NCBI GenBank assembly: GCA_044361315.1
Contig: JBIKJA010000014.1
Span: 1-64,000 of the forward strand
Reading direction: 5' to 3'
DNA length: 64,000 bases
From: Crocinitomix sp044361315
GTDB taxonomy: Bacteria; Bacteroidota; Bacteroidia; Flavobacteriales_D; Crocinitomicaceae
The notes below the pieces were generated by a model. It did not search any database, was not told where the DNA came from, and worked only from the letters and a program-made list of their open reading frames with translations. Numbering within the stretch: position 1 is the stretch's first letter; each line of letters starts with the position of its first letter. Of this stretch, positions 27,022 through 35,273 are shown piece by piece. The position numbers and the translations under genes are program-made.

Positions 27022-28209
27022 TTAATCAAGAATTTCAGTTACCTGTCCAGCTCCTACTGTTCTACCACCTTCTCTAATCGCGAATCTTAAACCTTTGCTA
27101 ATTGCAACTGGTACTAATAAATTCACAGTGATTGATACGTTATCACCAGGCATAACCATTTCTCTACCAGCATCAAGGATAATTTCTCCTGTTACGTCCG
27201 TTGTTCTGATGTAAAATTGCGGTCTGTATTTGTTATGGAATGGTGTGTGACGACCACCTTCTTCTTTTTTCAAGATATAAACCTCAGCTCTTAATTGTTT
27301 GTGAGGAGTAATAGAACCAGGTTTAGCGATTACCATCCCTCTTCTAATTTGAGTTTTCTCAATACCTCTTAACAATAAACCTACGTTATCACCAGCTTCA
27401 CCTCTGTCAAGAATTTTTCTGAACATCTCAACACCAGTTACTGTAGATACTAATTTCTCATCACCCATTCCTAGGATATGAACAGTATCACCTGAGTTAA
27501 TAACACCAGTTTCAATTTTTCCAGTTGCTACTGTTCCACGACCAGTAATTGAGAATACGTCTTCAACAGGCATCAAAAAATCTTTATCAACTTCTCTAAT
27601 TGGCAATTCAATCCAAGTATCAACAGCATCCATTAATTTAGAGATTGAATCTACCCATTTATCATCTCCGTTTAATCCACCTAAAGCAGATCCAGCAATT
27701 ACTGGAGTATTGTCACCATCGTAATCATAGAACGAAAGAAGTTCTCTAATTTCCATTTCTACTAATTCCAATAACTCTTCATCATCCACCATATCCACTT
27801 TATTCATGAATACAACCATTCTTGGAACACCAACTTGTCTTCCTAAAAGGATGTGCTCACGAGTTTGTGGCATCGGTCCGTCAGTAGCAGCTACAACCAA
27901 GATAGCACCATCCATTTGAGCAGCACCTGTTACCATGTTTTTAACATAATCGGCGTGACCTGGACAATCTACGTGAGCATAGTGTCTAGCTTTTGTTTCA
28001 TACTCCACGTGTGAAGTATTAATTGTAATCCCTCTTTCTTTTTCTTCAGGAGCATTATCAATAGAAGAGAAATCTCTTACCACAGCTCCACCTTCTTTAG
28101 CCAATACTACTGTAATAGCAGCTGTTAAAGTAGTTTTTCCATGATCTACGTGACCAATAGTTCCAATATTCACATGCGGTTTGGAACGGTCGAATTTATC
28201 CTTAGCCAT
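27022..28209 (-). CDS. tuf: Elongation factor Tu
   Basis: The protein has 395 residues, full length. The GTPase motifs are G1 GHVDHGKTT (about 19-27), the switch I region EEKERGITI, G3 DCPGHADY and G4 NKVDMVD, followed by beta-barrel domains 2 and 3 ending GRTVGAGQVTEILD. It delivers aminoacyl-tRNA to the ribosome. It lies between a tRNA-Thr(GGT) and tRNA-Trp on the same strand, the classical tRNA-tuf arrangement. A perfect 8-bp hairpin sits in its leader. Confidence 0.99.
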   Translation of the reverse strand: MAKDKFDRSKPHVNIGTIGHVDHGKTTLTAAITVVLAKEGGAVVRDFSSIDNAPEEKERGITINTSHVEYETKARHYAHVDCPGHADYVKNMVTGAAQMDGAILVVAATDGPMPQTREHILLGRQVGVPRMVVFMNKVDMVDDEELLELVEMEIRELLSFYDYDGDNTPVIAGSALGGLNGDDKWVDSISKLMDAVDTWIELPIREVDKDFLMPVEDVFSITGRGTVATGKIETGVINSGDTVHILGMGDEKLVSTVTGVEMFRKILDRGEAGDNVGLLLRGIEKTQIRRGMVIAKPGSITPHKQLRAEVYILKKEEGGRHTPFHNKYRPQFYIRTTDVTGEIILDAGREMVMPGDNVSITVNLLVPVAISKGLRFAIREGGRTVGAGQVTEILD

Positions 28210-28258
28210 AATCTACAATTGTTTACTTTATTATTAAAAAAATTTATTCATCACAAGA

Positions 28259-28277
28259 CACACTTAAAATAAGTGTG
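28259..28277 (-). promoter_or_regulatory. tuf leader hairpin
   Basis: A perfect 8-bp inverted repeat (28259-28266 and 28270-28277) with a 3-nt loop lies 50 bp upstream of the tuf ATG. It could be an operator, a processing site or an mRNA-stabilising stem. Confidence 0.5.
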
Positions 28278-28368
28278 CATTTTATTCAAAGAGCAAGTAT
28301 TAATGGAGTGATTTCCGAAGTAAATATAAGATAATCAACCTCCTTTTCTCATCATTTGTCTTTCTCAG

Positions 28369-28440
28369 AGCCAATGATGGGAATTGAACCCACGACCTCT
28401 TCCTTACCAAGGAAACGCTCTACCCCTGAGCTACACCGGC
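28369..28440 (-). tRNA. trnT: tRNA-Thr(GGT)
   Basis: 72-nt cloverleaf. The acceptor GCCGGTG pairs with CATTGGC (two G-U pairs), anticodon GGT lies in TCCTTGGTAAGGA, and the T loop is TTCAATT. It is the last tRNA before tuf. Confidence 0.95.
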
Positions 28441-28536
28441 ACTTCTTTTAAATAAGTTCTCGTTTGAACTTATCAAGCATTTTGTTTGGTGACAATTTGC
28501 TTTATTATAATCATTTATTATTTAACAAATGATTTG

Positions 28537-28609
28537 AGCGGGAGACGAGACTCGAACTCGCGACCCTCAGCTTGGAAGGCTGACGCTCTACCAACTGAGC
28601 TACTCCCGC
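28537..28609 (-). tRNA. trnG: tRNA-Gly(TCC)
   Basis: 73-nt cloverleaf. The acceptor GCGGGAG pairs with CTCCCGC, anticodon TCC lies in GCCTTCCAAGC, the T loop is TTCGAGT, and the discriminator is T. Confidence 0.97.
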
Positions 28610-28640
28610 TTAATAAAAATCAACTTAATTTCACATTTAG

Positions 28641-28722
28641 TGGGGAGAGCAGGATTCGAACCTACGAAGACGAAGTCAGCTGAGTTACAGTCAGCCCCAG
28701 TTGGCCACTTTGGTATCTCCCC
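28641..28722 (-). tRNA. trnY: tRNA-Tyr(GTA)
   Basis: 82-nt tRNA with a long variable arm. The acceptor GGGGAGA pairs with TCTCCCC, anticodon GTA lies in GACTGTAACTC, and the discriminator is A. Confidence 0.97.
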
Positions 28723-28741
28723 AAAAATATCAATTAATTTG

Positions 28742-28815
28742 AGCCTCTAGAGGGACTCGAACCCACGACCTGCTGATTACAAATCAGCTGCTCTAGCCAG
28801 CTGAGCTACAGAGGC
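28742..28815 (-). tRNA. trnT: tRNA-Thr(TGT)
   Basis: 74-nt cloverleaf. The acceptor GCCTCTG pairs with TAGAGGC, anticodon TGT lies in GATTTGTAATC, and the T loop is TTCGAGT. It is the first gene of the tRNA-tuf transcription unit. Confidence 0.97.
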
Positions 28816-28820
28816 ATTCT

Positions 28821-28828
28821 CAAAGTTA
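28821..28828 (-). promoter_or_regulatory. -7 element of the tRNA-tuf operon
   Basis: The minus strand reads TAACTTTG, an exact TAnnTTTG match, ending 5 nt before the mature 5' end of tRNA-Thr(TGT). Transcription would start almost at the mature end. The -33 region is only T-rich. Confidence 0.65.
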
Positions 28829-28844
28829 ATTTCTTATGTAAAGA

Positions 28845-28875
28845 ACTAAAAAAGTCCCATTTTTCTCAAACGGGA
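28845..28875 (-). terminator. Terminator of the chalcone-isomerase-like gene
   Basis: An 8-bp stem with one G-U pair (28855-28862 and 28868-28875, 5-nt loop) is followed on the minus strand by CTTTTTTA. It lies between the stop of the gene at 28940 and the tRNA promoter. Confidence 0.75.
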
Positions 28876-28939
28876 GTGCAAATATACTTTAAACAATTTT
28901 AATTGAGCAAAAAAAAATTAACTTTTTTTTAAAAAAAAT

Positions 28940-29500
28940 TTATCGCCCCAACATTTTAAGCTTCAAATCTTCTTGAGCTGGCTCAGATCCTAACCAAATT
29001 CCATATAGTGCTTTCTTGAAATCCAATCCTTTAACCGTGACAATAGTCCTATTATTCTTAATTAATGTACATCCGATGGCAGGTTGGTAAACAAGATCGT
29101 AAACGTCACTTGTTTGAATATCTTCCGCAAAACCTTCTTTGATAATTTTTTCCATTCGGTCTTTAATTGGTGCAATATTGTTTTTAGTTGATTTATTGAA
29201 TCCCTCGCGAATTGCTTCTTCAAAATTTTCATTATCCACCATTCCTGATATGATTTTAATTTTAACTGCCATAGGTTTGTCAGCATTAATAATTGCATTT
29301 GCATCAGATGATTTTTCTTGCAAATAAAGAACGCCAACATATAAGTTCATAAACATTTTGGAACGAATCCCGCCTCCATTCATTTTAAGGTATTCGTCAC
29401 CAACTTTCATTACGTTGGGCATCACACTGCCTCCGATTTTGGTTTGACTAAATGTAAAACTTACAATTGAGATTGCGATAATTAAAAAAAGTGATTTCAT
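28940..29500 (-). CDS. Exported chalcone-isomerase-like protein
   Basis: The protein has 186 residues with a signal peptide (MKSLFLIIAISIVSFTFSQ). The body matches the bacterial chalcone-isomerase-like fold family: TKIGGSVMPNVMKVGDEYLKMNGGGIRSKMFMNLYVGVLYL, then NADKPMAVKIKIIS and a C-terminal GIWLGSEPAQEDLKLKMLG. These bacterial periplasmic members are thought not to be flavonoid enzymes; their role is unsettled. It is a single gene with its own terminator, lying between the hpf group and the tRNA operon. Confidence 0.87.
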   Translation of the reverse strand: MKSLFLIIAISIVSFTFSQTKIGGSVMPNVMKVGDEYLKMNGGGIRSKMFMNLYVGVLYLQEKSSDANAIINADKPMAVKIKIISGMVDNENFEEAIREGFNKSTKNNIAPIKDRMEKIIKEGFAEDIQTSDVYDLVYQPAIGCTLIKNNRTIVTVKGLDFKKALYGIWLGSEPAQEDLKLKMLGR

Positions 29501-29544
29501 AAGAGTTGTTTAATTGATTAGGATTAATACTTAGATAAGAATAG

Positions 29545-29588
29545 AAAAAGTCATTGCAGCGAAATTTATTATCATTCGACGCAATGAC
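29545..29588 (-). terminator. Terminator after hpf
   Basis: A two-part stem on the minus strand (8-bp arms 29550-29557 and 29581-29588, plus an inner 4-bp cgaa/ttcg) is followed by CTTTTTCTATT. It is 14 bp after the hpf stop. Confidence 0.85.
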
Positions 29589-29602
29589 CCATGTTTAAAA
29601 TT

Positions 29603-29896
29603 TTAGACGATTTTTTCTTTATGACGAAGAACCTGTTTTTTGAGTGCTTCGCAAGCAAGTTCAGTTGCTTCTTCAAAACTTTTGCATTGTTTTTTTGCGA
29701 AAAGTTCCTTTCCCGGAATGTTTAATTTTATTTCGACGACTTTATTTTCCGAATCAGACGGGTTTCCGATTCTAAGAAATACTTCACCTGCAATAATGTT
29801 GTCAAAGTAAAGTTCAAGTTTTCCAATTTTTTTTGAAATGAAATCTAGTAATTTTCTGTCAGCATCAAAATGTACTGAATGCACTTGTAAATCCAT
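29603..29896 (-). CDS. hpf: Short ribosome hibernation-promoting factor
   Basis: The protein has 97 residues, the short HPF/RaiA form lacking the C-terminal dimerisation domain. It shows the expected beta-alpha-beta-beta-beta-alpha pattern (MDLQVHSVHFDADRKLLDFISKKIGKLELYFD, KVVEIKLNIPGKELFAKKQCKSFEEATELACEALKKQVLRHKEK). It binds the 30S tRNA channel and silences ribosomes in stationary phase. It lies 27 bp after the XerC/D-like gene. Association with rpsU and tuf nearby fits a translation neighbourhood. Confidence 0.93.
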   Translation of the reverse strand: MDLQVHSVHFDADRKLLDFISKKIGKLELYFDNIIAGEVFLRIGNPSDSENKVVEIKLNIPGKELFAKKQCKSFEEATELACEALKKQVLRHKEKIV

Positions 29897-29923
29897 GTTG
29901 TTTCGTTTTTTTTAAACGGTAAT

Positions 29924-30805
29924 TTACCGCTCCACACCTCTAGGGTGCGATTGTTCATAAATGGTTTTAATTTGCTTAAACGAATTATGCGTATAAATCT
30001 GCGTTGAAGACAAGTCTGTGTGGCCCAAAAGCTTTTTAATTGCCTCAAGTGAAGCGCCATTATTGAGCATGTGAGTTGCAAAAGTATGTCTCAAAACGTG
30101 TGGACTTTTTTTACTTAAATTCGTTGCTTTTCCAAGGTAGTAATTAACTTTTGCATAAACAAATTTTGGCGTTAATTTTTTGGAATTTTTTAATACAAAT
30201 AACCATTCTGACTGAAGATTTTCATTTTTTTTGAGGATTTCAAAGCCATGAATTAAATTCAAAAGGGATTTACTTATTGGAATTATCCTCTCTTTATTCC
30301 TCTTGCCCAGCACTTTAATTTGTTGCGAATTTATATTATTAACTTTAAGATTAATCAATTCTGACTGTCGAATTCCTGTCTGATAAAAAATCTCCATAAT
30401 AAGTTCACAAAGCGCACTTGAATAAGCATCGTTTTCATCTTGAAAAATTGATCGGTCCCAAAGTTGTTTTTCGGGCACGAATTGAGGCAATGCTTTTTTT
30501 TGTTTTAAACTTTGAATTTTTATTGCGGGGTTTACAGTGAGGAAACCTTGTTGCCTTAAAAATCTAAAAAAGGTTTTGATAGAAGATAATTTTCTGTTTA
30601 CCGAGGTGTTTTCAAGCTCTAAATCGACTAATGCAACTAGATAATAGCGCATTTTTCGGTGATTAATTTCTGTCAATTCGTCGTCGTTTTGAATTTCAAG
30701 AAGCTCGTAAAACTGAGCCAAATCATTCATATAGGCTAAAACCGTATGACTCGAAAATCGTTTTTCGTGAACTAAATAATTATTAAAGTCGTCAATATAG
30801 GACAT
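29924..30805 (-). CDS. xerC: Tyrosine recombinase XerC/XerD-like
   Basis: The protein has 293 residues, normal for a Xer recombinase that resolves chromosome dimers at dif. The core-binding domain is about 1-90 and the catalytic domain about 105-290. All active-site residues are present: Arg146 (TGIRQSEL), Lys168 (LGKRN), His236 and Arg239 (SPHVLRHTF), His262 (LLGHTD), Tyr271 (QIYTH). The position next to rpsU and hpf is typical of a housekeeping Xer rather than an integrase. Whether it is XerC or XerD cannot be settled here. Confidence 0.9.
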   Translation of the reverse strand: MSYIDDFNNYLVHEKRFSSHTVLAYMNDLAQFYELLEIQNDDELTEINHRKMRYYLVALVDLELENTSVNRKLSSIKTFFRFLRQQGFLTVNPAIKIQSLKQKKALPQFVPEKQLWDRSIFQDENDAYSSALCELIMEIFYQTGIRQSELINLKVNNINSQQIKVLGKRNKERIIPISKSLLNLIHGFEILKKNENLQSEWLFVLKNSKKLTPKFVYAKVNYYLGKATNLSKKSPHVLRHTFATHMLNNGASLEAIKKLLGHTDLSSTQIYTHNSFKQIKTIYEQSHPRGVER

Positions 30806-30838
30806 AAAAAAAGGAGTACAGATAAATCTATACTCCTT
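30806..30838 (-). terminator. Terminator of rpsU
   Basis: An 8-bp stem aaggagta/tactcctt (30811-30818, 30831-30838) is followed on the minus strand by a T run. It lies between the rpsU stop and the Xer start. Confidence 0.8.
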
Positions 30839-30865
30839 GTATACGTTGTGACTGGAGAAATGTTA

Positions 30866-31057
30866 CTACATTTCTGATCTCTTTAACTGCTCGATATAAG
30901 CAGCTTTAAGTCTCATTTGTCTATTTTCAACAGAAGGTTTCGTGAAATTTTGTCTTGATCTCAATTCTTTCAACATTCCTGTACGCTCGTATTTTTTCTT
31001 ATACTTTTTAAGCGCTCTTTCAATATTTTCTCCTTCTTTAAGTGGTATTATTAACAT
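30866..31057 (-). CDS. rpsU: 30S ribosomal protein S21
   Basis: The protein has 63 residues and is typical S21: MLIIPLKEGENIERALKKYKKKYERTGMLKELRSRQNFTKPSVENRQMRLKAAYIEQLKRSEM. It is small, basic and alpha-helical, near the 3' end of 16S rRNA. It has its own strong promoter (31092-31121) and terminator. In Bacteroidota S21 helps sequester the anti-SD sequence, which fits the lack of Shine-Dalgarno sites in this window. Confidence 0.98.
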   Translation of the reverse strand: MLIIPLKEGENIERALKKYKKKYERTGMLKELRSRQNFTKPSVENRQMRLKAAYIEQLKRSEM

Positions 31058-31091
31058 ATCGTTTGTTTAATTATAATCTATATTAGGGGTG

Positions 31092-31121
31092 CAAAGATAA
31101 AACAAAAAAACTTTTTAACAA
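31092..31121 (-). promoter_or_regulatory. rpsU promoter
   Basis: On the minus strand TTG (31121-31119) is followed after 19 nt by TATCTTTG (31099-31092), a full match to the Bacteroidota housekeeping promoter. The predicted start lies about 30 nt before the rpsU ATG. Confidence 0.8.
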
Positions 31122-31123
31122 GA

Positions 31124-32263
31124 CTATTTTAAAATTTCTCGAGAAATAACTAATTTTTGTATTTCTGAGGTGCCTTCGCCTATGGTACAAAGCTTTGAAT
31201 CTCGATAAAATTTCTCTACTGGAAAGTCTTTTGTATAACCATAACCGCCGAATATTTGAACCGCTTCGGTGGATACTTGCACAGCAACTTCGGAAGAATA
31301 ATATTTTGCCATTGCTCCTTCTTTGGTCATTTTTTCGTGGTTATTTTTTTTATCAGCTGCATCTAACAGCATTAATTCGGCCGCTTTAATTTTAGTTGCC
31401 ATTTCCGCCAATTTAAAGGCGATTCCTTGAAATTTAGCGATAGGCTGACCAAATTGTTCTCTTTCTTTCGAGTATTTAACAGATGCTTTAAAAGCACCTT
31501 GAGCAATGCCCAAACCAAGTGCACCGATGGAAATTCTTCCTCCATCAAGCACGATCATTGCCTGAACAAAACCTTTTCCTTCTTCCCCAATCAGTTGATC
31601 TTTGTGAACTCTGCAATTATTAAAGATTAGCTCGGCAGTTTCTGATGCCCGCATCCCAAGTTTATTTTCTTTTTTACCGGCGGTAAACCCTGGTGTTCCT
31701 TTTTCGATAATAAAGGCACTCATACCATACGAATCTCCTTTTTGACCTGTACGAGCAATAACTACGGCAACATCTCCAGAAATAGCGTGCGTAATGAAGT
31801 TTTTAGAACCATTCAACACATAATAATCACCATCTTTAACAGCGGTTGTAGCCATTCCTCCTGCGTCAGAGCCCGTTCCCGTTTCTGTTAAACCCCAAGC
31901 ACCAATAAATTCAGCAGTAGCAAGTTTTGGTAGATATTTTTGTTTTTGAGCTTCTGAACCATGGTATAGAATATGTCCAGTACAAAGTGAGTTATGAGCA
32001 GCAACTGAAAGACCGATTGATCCGCATACTTGGGCTATTTCAGAAACAATGGTAATATATTCATAGTAACCCAAACCACTTCCTCCGTATTGCTCTGGCA
32101 CTAAGACTCCCATCAAACCTAAATTTCCCATTTTTTTGAATAGCTCTACTGGAAAATATTGTGCTTCATCCCACTCCATTAACTTTGGACGAATTTCCTT
32201 TTCAGCAAAATCACGCACCATTTGTTGGATCATTTTTTGATTTTCGGTTTGTTTAATTATCAT
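31124..32263 (-). CDS. Acyl-CoA dehydrogenase
   Basis: The protein has 379 residues, the standard length. It oxidises acyl-CoA thioesters to 2-enoyl-CoA with FAD. Visible features are the N-terminal helical domain, the mid-domain signature GAWGLTETGTGSDAGG (FAD/substrate binding), the helical C-terminal domain with QIFGGYGYTKDFPVEKFYRDSK, and IGEGTSEIQ near the end, where the catalytic Glu of many members lies. Substrate chain length cannot be told. Upstream is an HHH protein 119 bp away, so it is probably transcribed alone. Confidence 0.95.
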   Translation of the reverse strand: MIIKQTENQKMIQQMVRDFAEKEIRPKLMEWDEAQYFPVELFKKMGNLGLMGVLVPEQYGGSGLGYYEYITIVSEIAQVCGSIGLSVAAHNSLCTGHILYHGSEAQKQKYLPKLATAEFIGAWGLTETGTGSDAGGMATTAVKDGDYYVLNGSKNFITHAISGDVAVVIARTGQKGDSYGMSAFIIEKGTPGFTAGKKENKLGMRASETAELIFNNCRVHKDQLIGEEGKGFVQAMIVLDGGRISIGALGLGIAQGAFKASVKYSKEREQFGQPIAKFQGIAFKLAEMATKIKAAELMLLDAADKKNNHEKMTKEGAMAKYYSSEVAVQVSTEAVQIFGGYGYTKDFPVEKFYRDSKLCTIGEGTSEIQKLVISREILK

Positions 32264-32382
32264 GTTTTTCAGTTAAGCGGTGTAAAAATAGTAATATTAA
32301 ATCGAAAGGAAGAAGGATCGAATCAAAAAAACCAAAAACAATTATTCCTAATTATCCTGTATCGCCATTTTAATCGAATGAA

Positions 32383-33255
32383 TTAGAATTCGACGTAATG
32401 CATGAACTTTTCTTTATTTTCTAGCGAAATGAATTTATCTGTCAAAAAATCCAAATTTGAGATTTCATTTTGATCTCGGTATCGAAGAATTTCGGCAACT
32501 ACCCCCCAATTAGAATACGGGATTAATTTCAACGTTTCTTTATTTGCCAGGTTGATATTTGTTTTTCGAATGCTTTCAACATCAAAAATTGCTTTTTCTT
32601 TAAGAACTGATTTGGCATCATCCGAGATGTATAATTTTTCAATTTGCTCCGACTCAACAAATCCGCCTAACTTATTCCGATAATTTAAAATTCGGTCGGC
32701 AAACGTTTCACCAATTCCGTTTAGCGCCATTAGATCTTCCTTTGTAGCTGAATTAATTTTGACGTTTGTGTTTGTTGTTGAAGTTCCTGATTTGGGTGAA
32801 TTAAACCCTTGGTTCGGAGTTTTATCATCAGAAATCACCCCATCAAAAACCATAAATGGAGCTAATTGTTTGTATTTCTTTTCGTTGATTACATAAATTT
32901 TCTTAAGATCTTCTTTCTTTGTGAATGGCCCATAATTGGTGCGATAGGTAAGAATTGCATTGGCTTGTTTTTCAGAAAAACCTAAATCTATCCACTCGCT
33001 TAACTGAATCGTATTTGGATTAAATTCTCCTAACGTTGATTGATTTTGGTTAACATCTTCAGGAAAATTATTAAAAGGATTGGATCGCTGTGTGTTCAAC
33101 ACCAGATATTCTAGCTGGTTAGGATCCACGTCATGGGGCTTGGGAACACTCACCGCAAAGCCTACATTTAGCATCAAAACAAGTACAACAATTATACTAG
33201 AGAGTATAATTACGCCAAATCTTTCTTTTTTATTAAAGTTAAAATAACCCTTCAT
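32383..33255 (-). CDS. Helix-hairpin-helix protein, ComEA-like
   Basis: The protein has 290 residues. An N-terminal membrane anchor (FGVIILSSIIVVLVLMLNVGFAV, about 14-36) is followed by three HhH-type repeats: NTIQLSEWIDLGFSEKQANAILTYRTNYGPF, KINSATKEDLMALNGIGETFADRILNYRNKLGGF, and a weaker INLANKETLKLIPYSNWGVVAEILRYRDQN. Such modules bind DNA non-specifically, as in the competence receptor ComEA. It is likely anchored in the inner membrane facing the periplasm. No other competence gene is adjacent, so a DNA-uptake role is inference. Confidence 0.87.
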   Translation of the reverse strand: MKGYFNFNKKERFGVIILSSIIVVLVLMLNVGFAVSVPKPHDVDPNQLEYLVLNTQRSNPFNNFPEDVNQNQSTLGEFNPNTIQLSEWIDLGFSEKQANAILTYRTNYGPFTKKEDLKKIYVINEKKYKQLAPFMVFDGVISDDKTPNQGFNSPKSGTSTTNTNVKINSATKEDLMALNGIGETFADRILNYRNKLGGFVESEQIEKLYISDDAKSVLKEKAIFDVESIRKTNINLANKETLKLIPYSNWGVVAEILRYRDQNEISNLDFLTDKFISLENKEKFMHYVEF

Positions 33256-33283
33256 TCAACCGAATTAAGTTCATATTTCTGAA

Positions 33284-33436
33284 TTATTTAGCTGCTACTT
33301 CTTCATCGTCATTCTCCGCATAAGAGTCTGGCTCGGGTTGTTTTTTAGTGGTCAACACTTTGTAAAAAAAGTAACCTGTAACTAAGGTGATGACTGATTC
33401 AGTAACCACCATCATAATTAATGCTTCTGTGCTCAT
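33284..33436 (-). CDS. MetS-type small subunit of the NSS transporter
   Basis: The protein has 50 residues: MSTEALIMMVVTESVITLVT, then GYFFYKVLTTKKQPEP and an acidic tail. It has one membrane helix, as in the MetS subunit required with MetP for methionine/alanine uptake in Corynebacterium. Its ATG overlaps the transporter's TGA (ATGA, 33433-33436), which gives tight translational coupling and strongly supports a shared complex. It is easily missed because of its size. Confidence 0.85.
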   Translation of the reverse strand: MSTEALIMMVVTESVITLVTGYFFYKVLTTKKQPEPDSYAENDDEEVAAK

Positions 33437-35199
33437 GACGTAAATCTCCCTTCTTTAATTCGTTTTTTATATGCGTAATACACTAAATATGCGATTCCAA
33501 GCCACAACAATAAAAGACCTGATCTTGAAATATTTCTATATAAAATCGTTTTTTCGGCCTTTTCTATTTCCACTTCTTTATTGAATTCAGGTTGTTTGGT
33601 TTTATCAAGTTTGGCGCCAAGTGAGCGGACCGTGAACAAATTCTCTTTATCATCTGTTGACACTGTTTTATCGATGGTGACATTCATACCACTAACAATT
33701 TCAGGAGAAAGGTGCTTTATTTTTTCAGCAGCCTCATCGTATTCCTTTTGCGCTGTTGATGGATCATTGTAAAATGCAATGAGGTCATGCATGTCTTGGT
33801 TTTTGATTTTATCGTAAATTGAGGGAATACTATTTGCAAATACCCATAATAATAAAACCGGAGTAACGTACTTAATAATAAATTTGAAGACGTTTGGCAC
33901 TTTAATATCCGCCCCATCAGTAATTTCTCGCCAGCCTTTGCCCATTCCAAACACCCAAGCAAAGAGGATGATTTCAAATAATGCAAAAACTACCAAGGAA
34001 ACAGTCCCTGCCCAATAATCATATTCGTCAAAAACTCCATAGTTGAAAAAGAGCACGGTTGGTAATCCTAATAAAAAGACAATTCCCCCAAATGCTAAAG
34101 CTGCATTTCCTCGTTTCCAACCAAATTCATCTTGTAGGAAGCCCATGACAGGAGTTCCCATTGCTAAGGAAGAAGTGACCCCAGCAAAAAACAAAAGTCC
34201 AAACCAAAAAACACCAGCTATAACGGCTGTAATTCCACCCCATTCTTGAAACAAAAACGGCAAGGTTTCAAATCCTAATCCTAATCCTCCTGATTGTGTT
34301 TTTTCCATGATGGCATCGATTCCAAAATAACCAACCGCAATTGGAATCAAAATAGCAGAACCAAGCACCACCTCAACAAATTCGTTCATCCAACCAGCAG
34401 ACATCGCATTGAGAGCAATATCATCTTTTTTCTTAATATAAGCTGCGTAGCAATGGATTGACCCCATCCCCAGAGAAAGTGTGAAAAACACCTGTCCAGC
34501 AGCTGCTAACCAAACCTTGGCAGTCCAAATTGAGCTAAAATCAGGTGTCCATAAAAAATTAAGTCCCATGGTGCCGTCAAAAATTGCACCATCTGTTCCT
34601 CCTTCTAAAGTAATCGCCTTATAAGCCAAGAACGCACCAAAAAGGATCAATAAAGGCATCCCGATTTTCGCTACTTTTTCAACGCCACCACTCAATCCTC
34701 GTGATAAAATCCATGTATTAAGTGCTAGACAAAAGATCCAAAAAGCAATTGGTTGAACAGGATCATTTAATCCAACATACTCCCCAAAAAAGCCGGCAAC
34801 TTGTTCTTGAGTCTGACCATCAAATGTACCAACTAATGAATGCCAAACATAAGATAAGGTCCAAGATTCTAAATAACAATAATAAGCAGCCACTGCAACA
34901 TTCGTGAAAATTCCGAAAACACCTACATATTTCCAAAACTTACGTTTGTCCATTGCATCAAAAATAAATGGTGTGCTGTGGTGACCTTTTGTTCCTCCAA
35001 AACGACCGCTAGACCATTCGACAAAAAGCAAAGGAAGTCCCATTAAAATAAAACAAACGAGGTAAGGAATCATGAAAGCACCGCCTCCATTTTGTATCGC
35101 TTGGACAGGGAATCGTAAAAAATTCCCAAGTCCTACGGCATTACCTGCCATCGCTAAAATTAACCCTACTCTGGAGCCCCAAGCTTCATTATTTGCCAT
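33433..35199 (-). CDS. Sodium-dependent NSS-family transporter
   Basis: The protein has 588 residues with about 12 membrane helices. The NSS/SNF hallmark is at the start: WGSRVGLILAMAGNAVGLGNFLRFPVQAIQNGGGAFMIPYL (sodium and substrate site in helix 1), and GMGSIHCYAAY in helix 6. It imports amino acids or similar solutes with Na+. An extended hydrophilic loop (about 460-550) separates the last helices; it may be periplasmic or cytoplasmic. The ATGA overlap with a MetS-like subunit suggests a methionine/alanine-type system. Promoter elements lie at 35221-35250. Confidence 0.95.
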   Translation of the reverse strand: MANNEAWGSRVGLILAMAGNAVGLGNFLRFPVQAIQNGGGAFMIPYLVCFILMGLPLLFVEWSSGRFGGTKGHHSTPFIFDAMDKRKFWKYVGVFGIFTNVAVAAYYCYLESWTLSYVWHSLVGTFDGQTQEQVAGFFGEYVGLNDPVQPIAFWIFCLALNTWILSRGLSGGVEKVAKIGMPLLILFGAFLAYKAITLEGGTDGAIFDGTMGLNFLWTPDFSSIWTAKVWLAAAGQVFFTLSLGMGSIHCYAAYIKKKDDIALNAMSAGWMNEFVEVVLGSAILIPIAVGYFGIDAIMEKTQSGGLGLGFETLPFLFQEWGGITAVIAGVFWFGLLFFAGVTSSLAMGTPVMGFLQDEFGWKRGNAALAFGGIVFLLGLPTVLFFNYGVFDEYDYWAGTVSLVVFALFEIILFAWVFGMGKGWREITDGADIKVPNVFKFIIKYVTPVLLLWVFANSIPSIYDKIKNQDMHDLIAFYNDPSTAQKEYDEAAEKIKHLSPEIVSGMNVTIDKTVSTDDKENLFTVRSLGAKLDKTKQPEFNKEVEIEKAEKTILYRNISRSGLLLLWLGIAYLVYYAYKKRIKEGRFTS

Positions 35200-35220
35200 A
35201 AACTTATTTTAGTGTTTGGG

Positions 35221-35250
35221 TAAATTTAACTATTCTACTTAAAAAACAAA
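35221..35250 (-). promoter_or_regulatory. Promoter of the NSS transporter operon
   Basis: On the minus strand TTTG (35250-35247), an 18-nt spacer and TAAATTTA (35228-35221) differ from the Bacteroidota consensus by one base, about 21 nt before the ATG. Confidence 0.6.
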
Positions 35251-35273
35251 GAAAAAATTCTAAAGTCTGAAAA

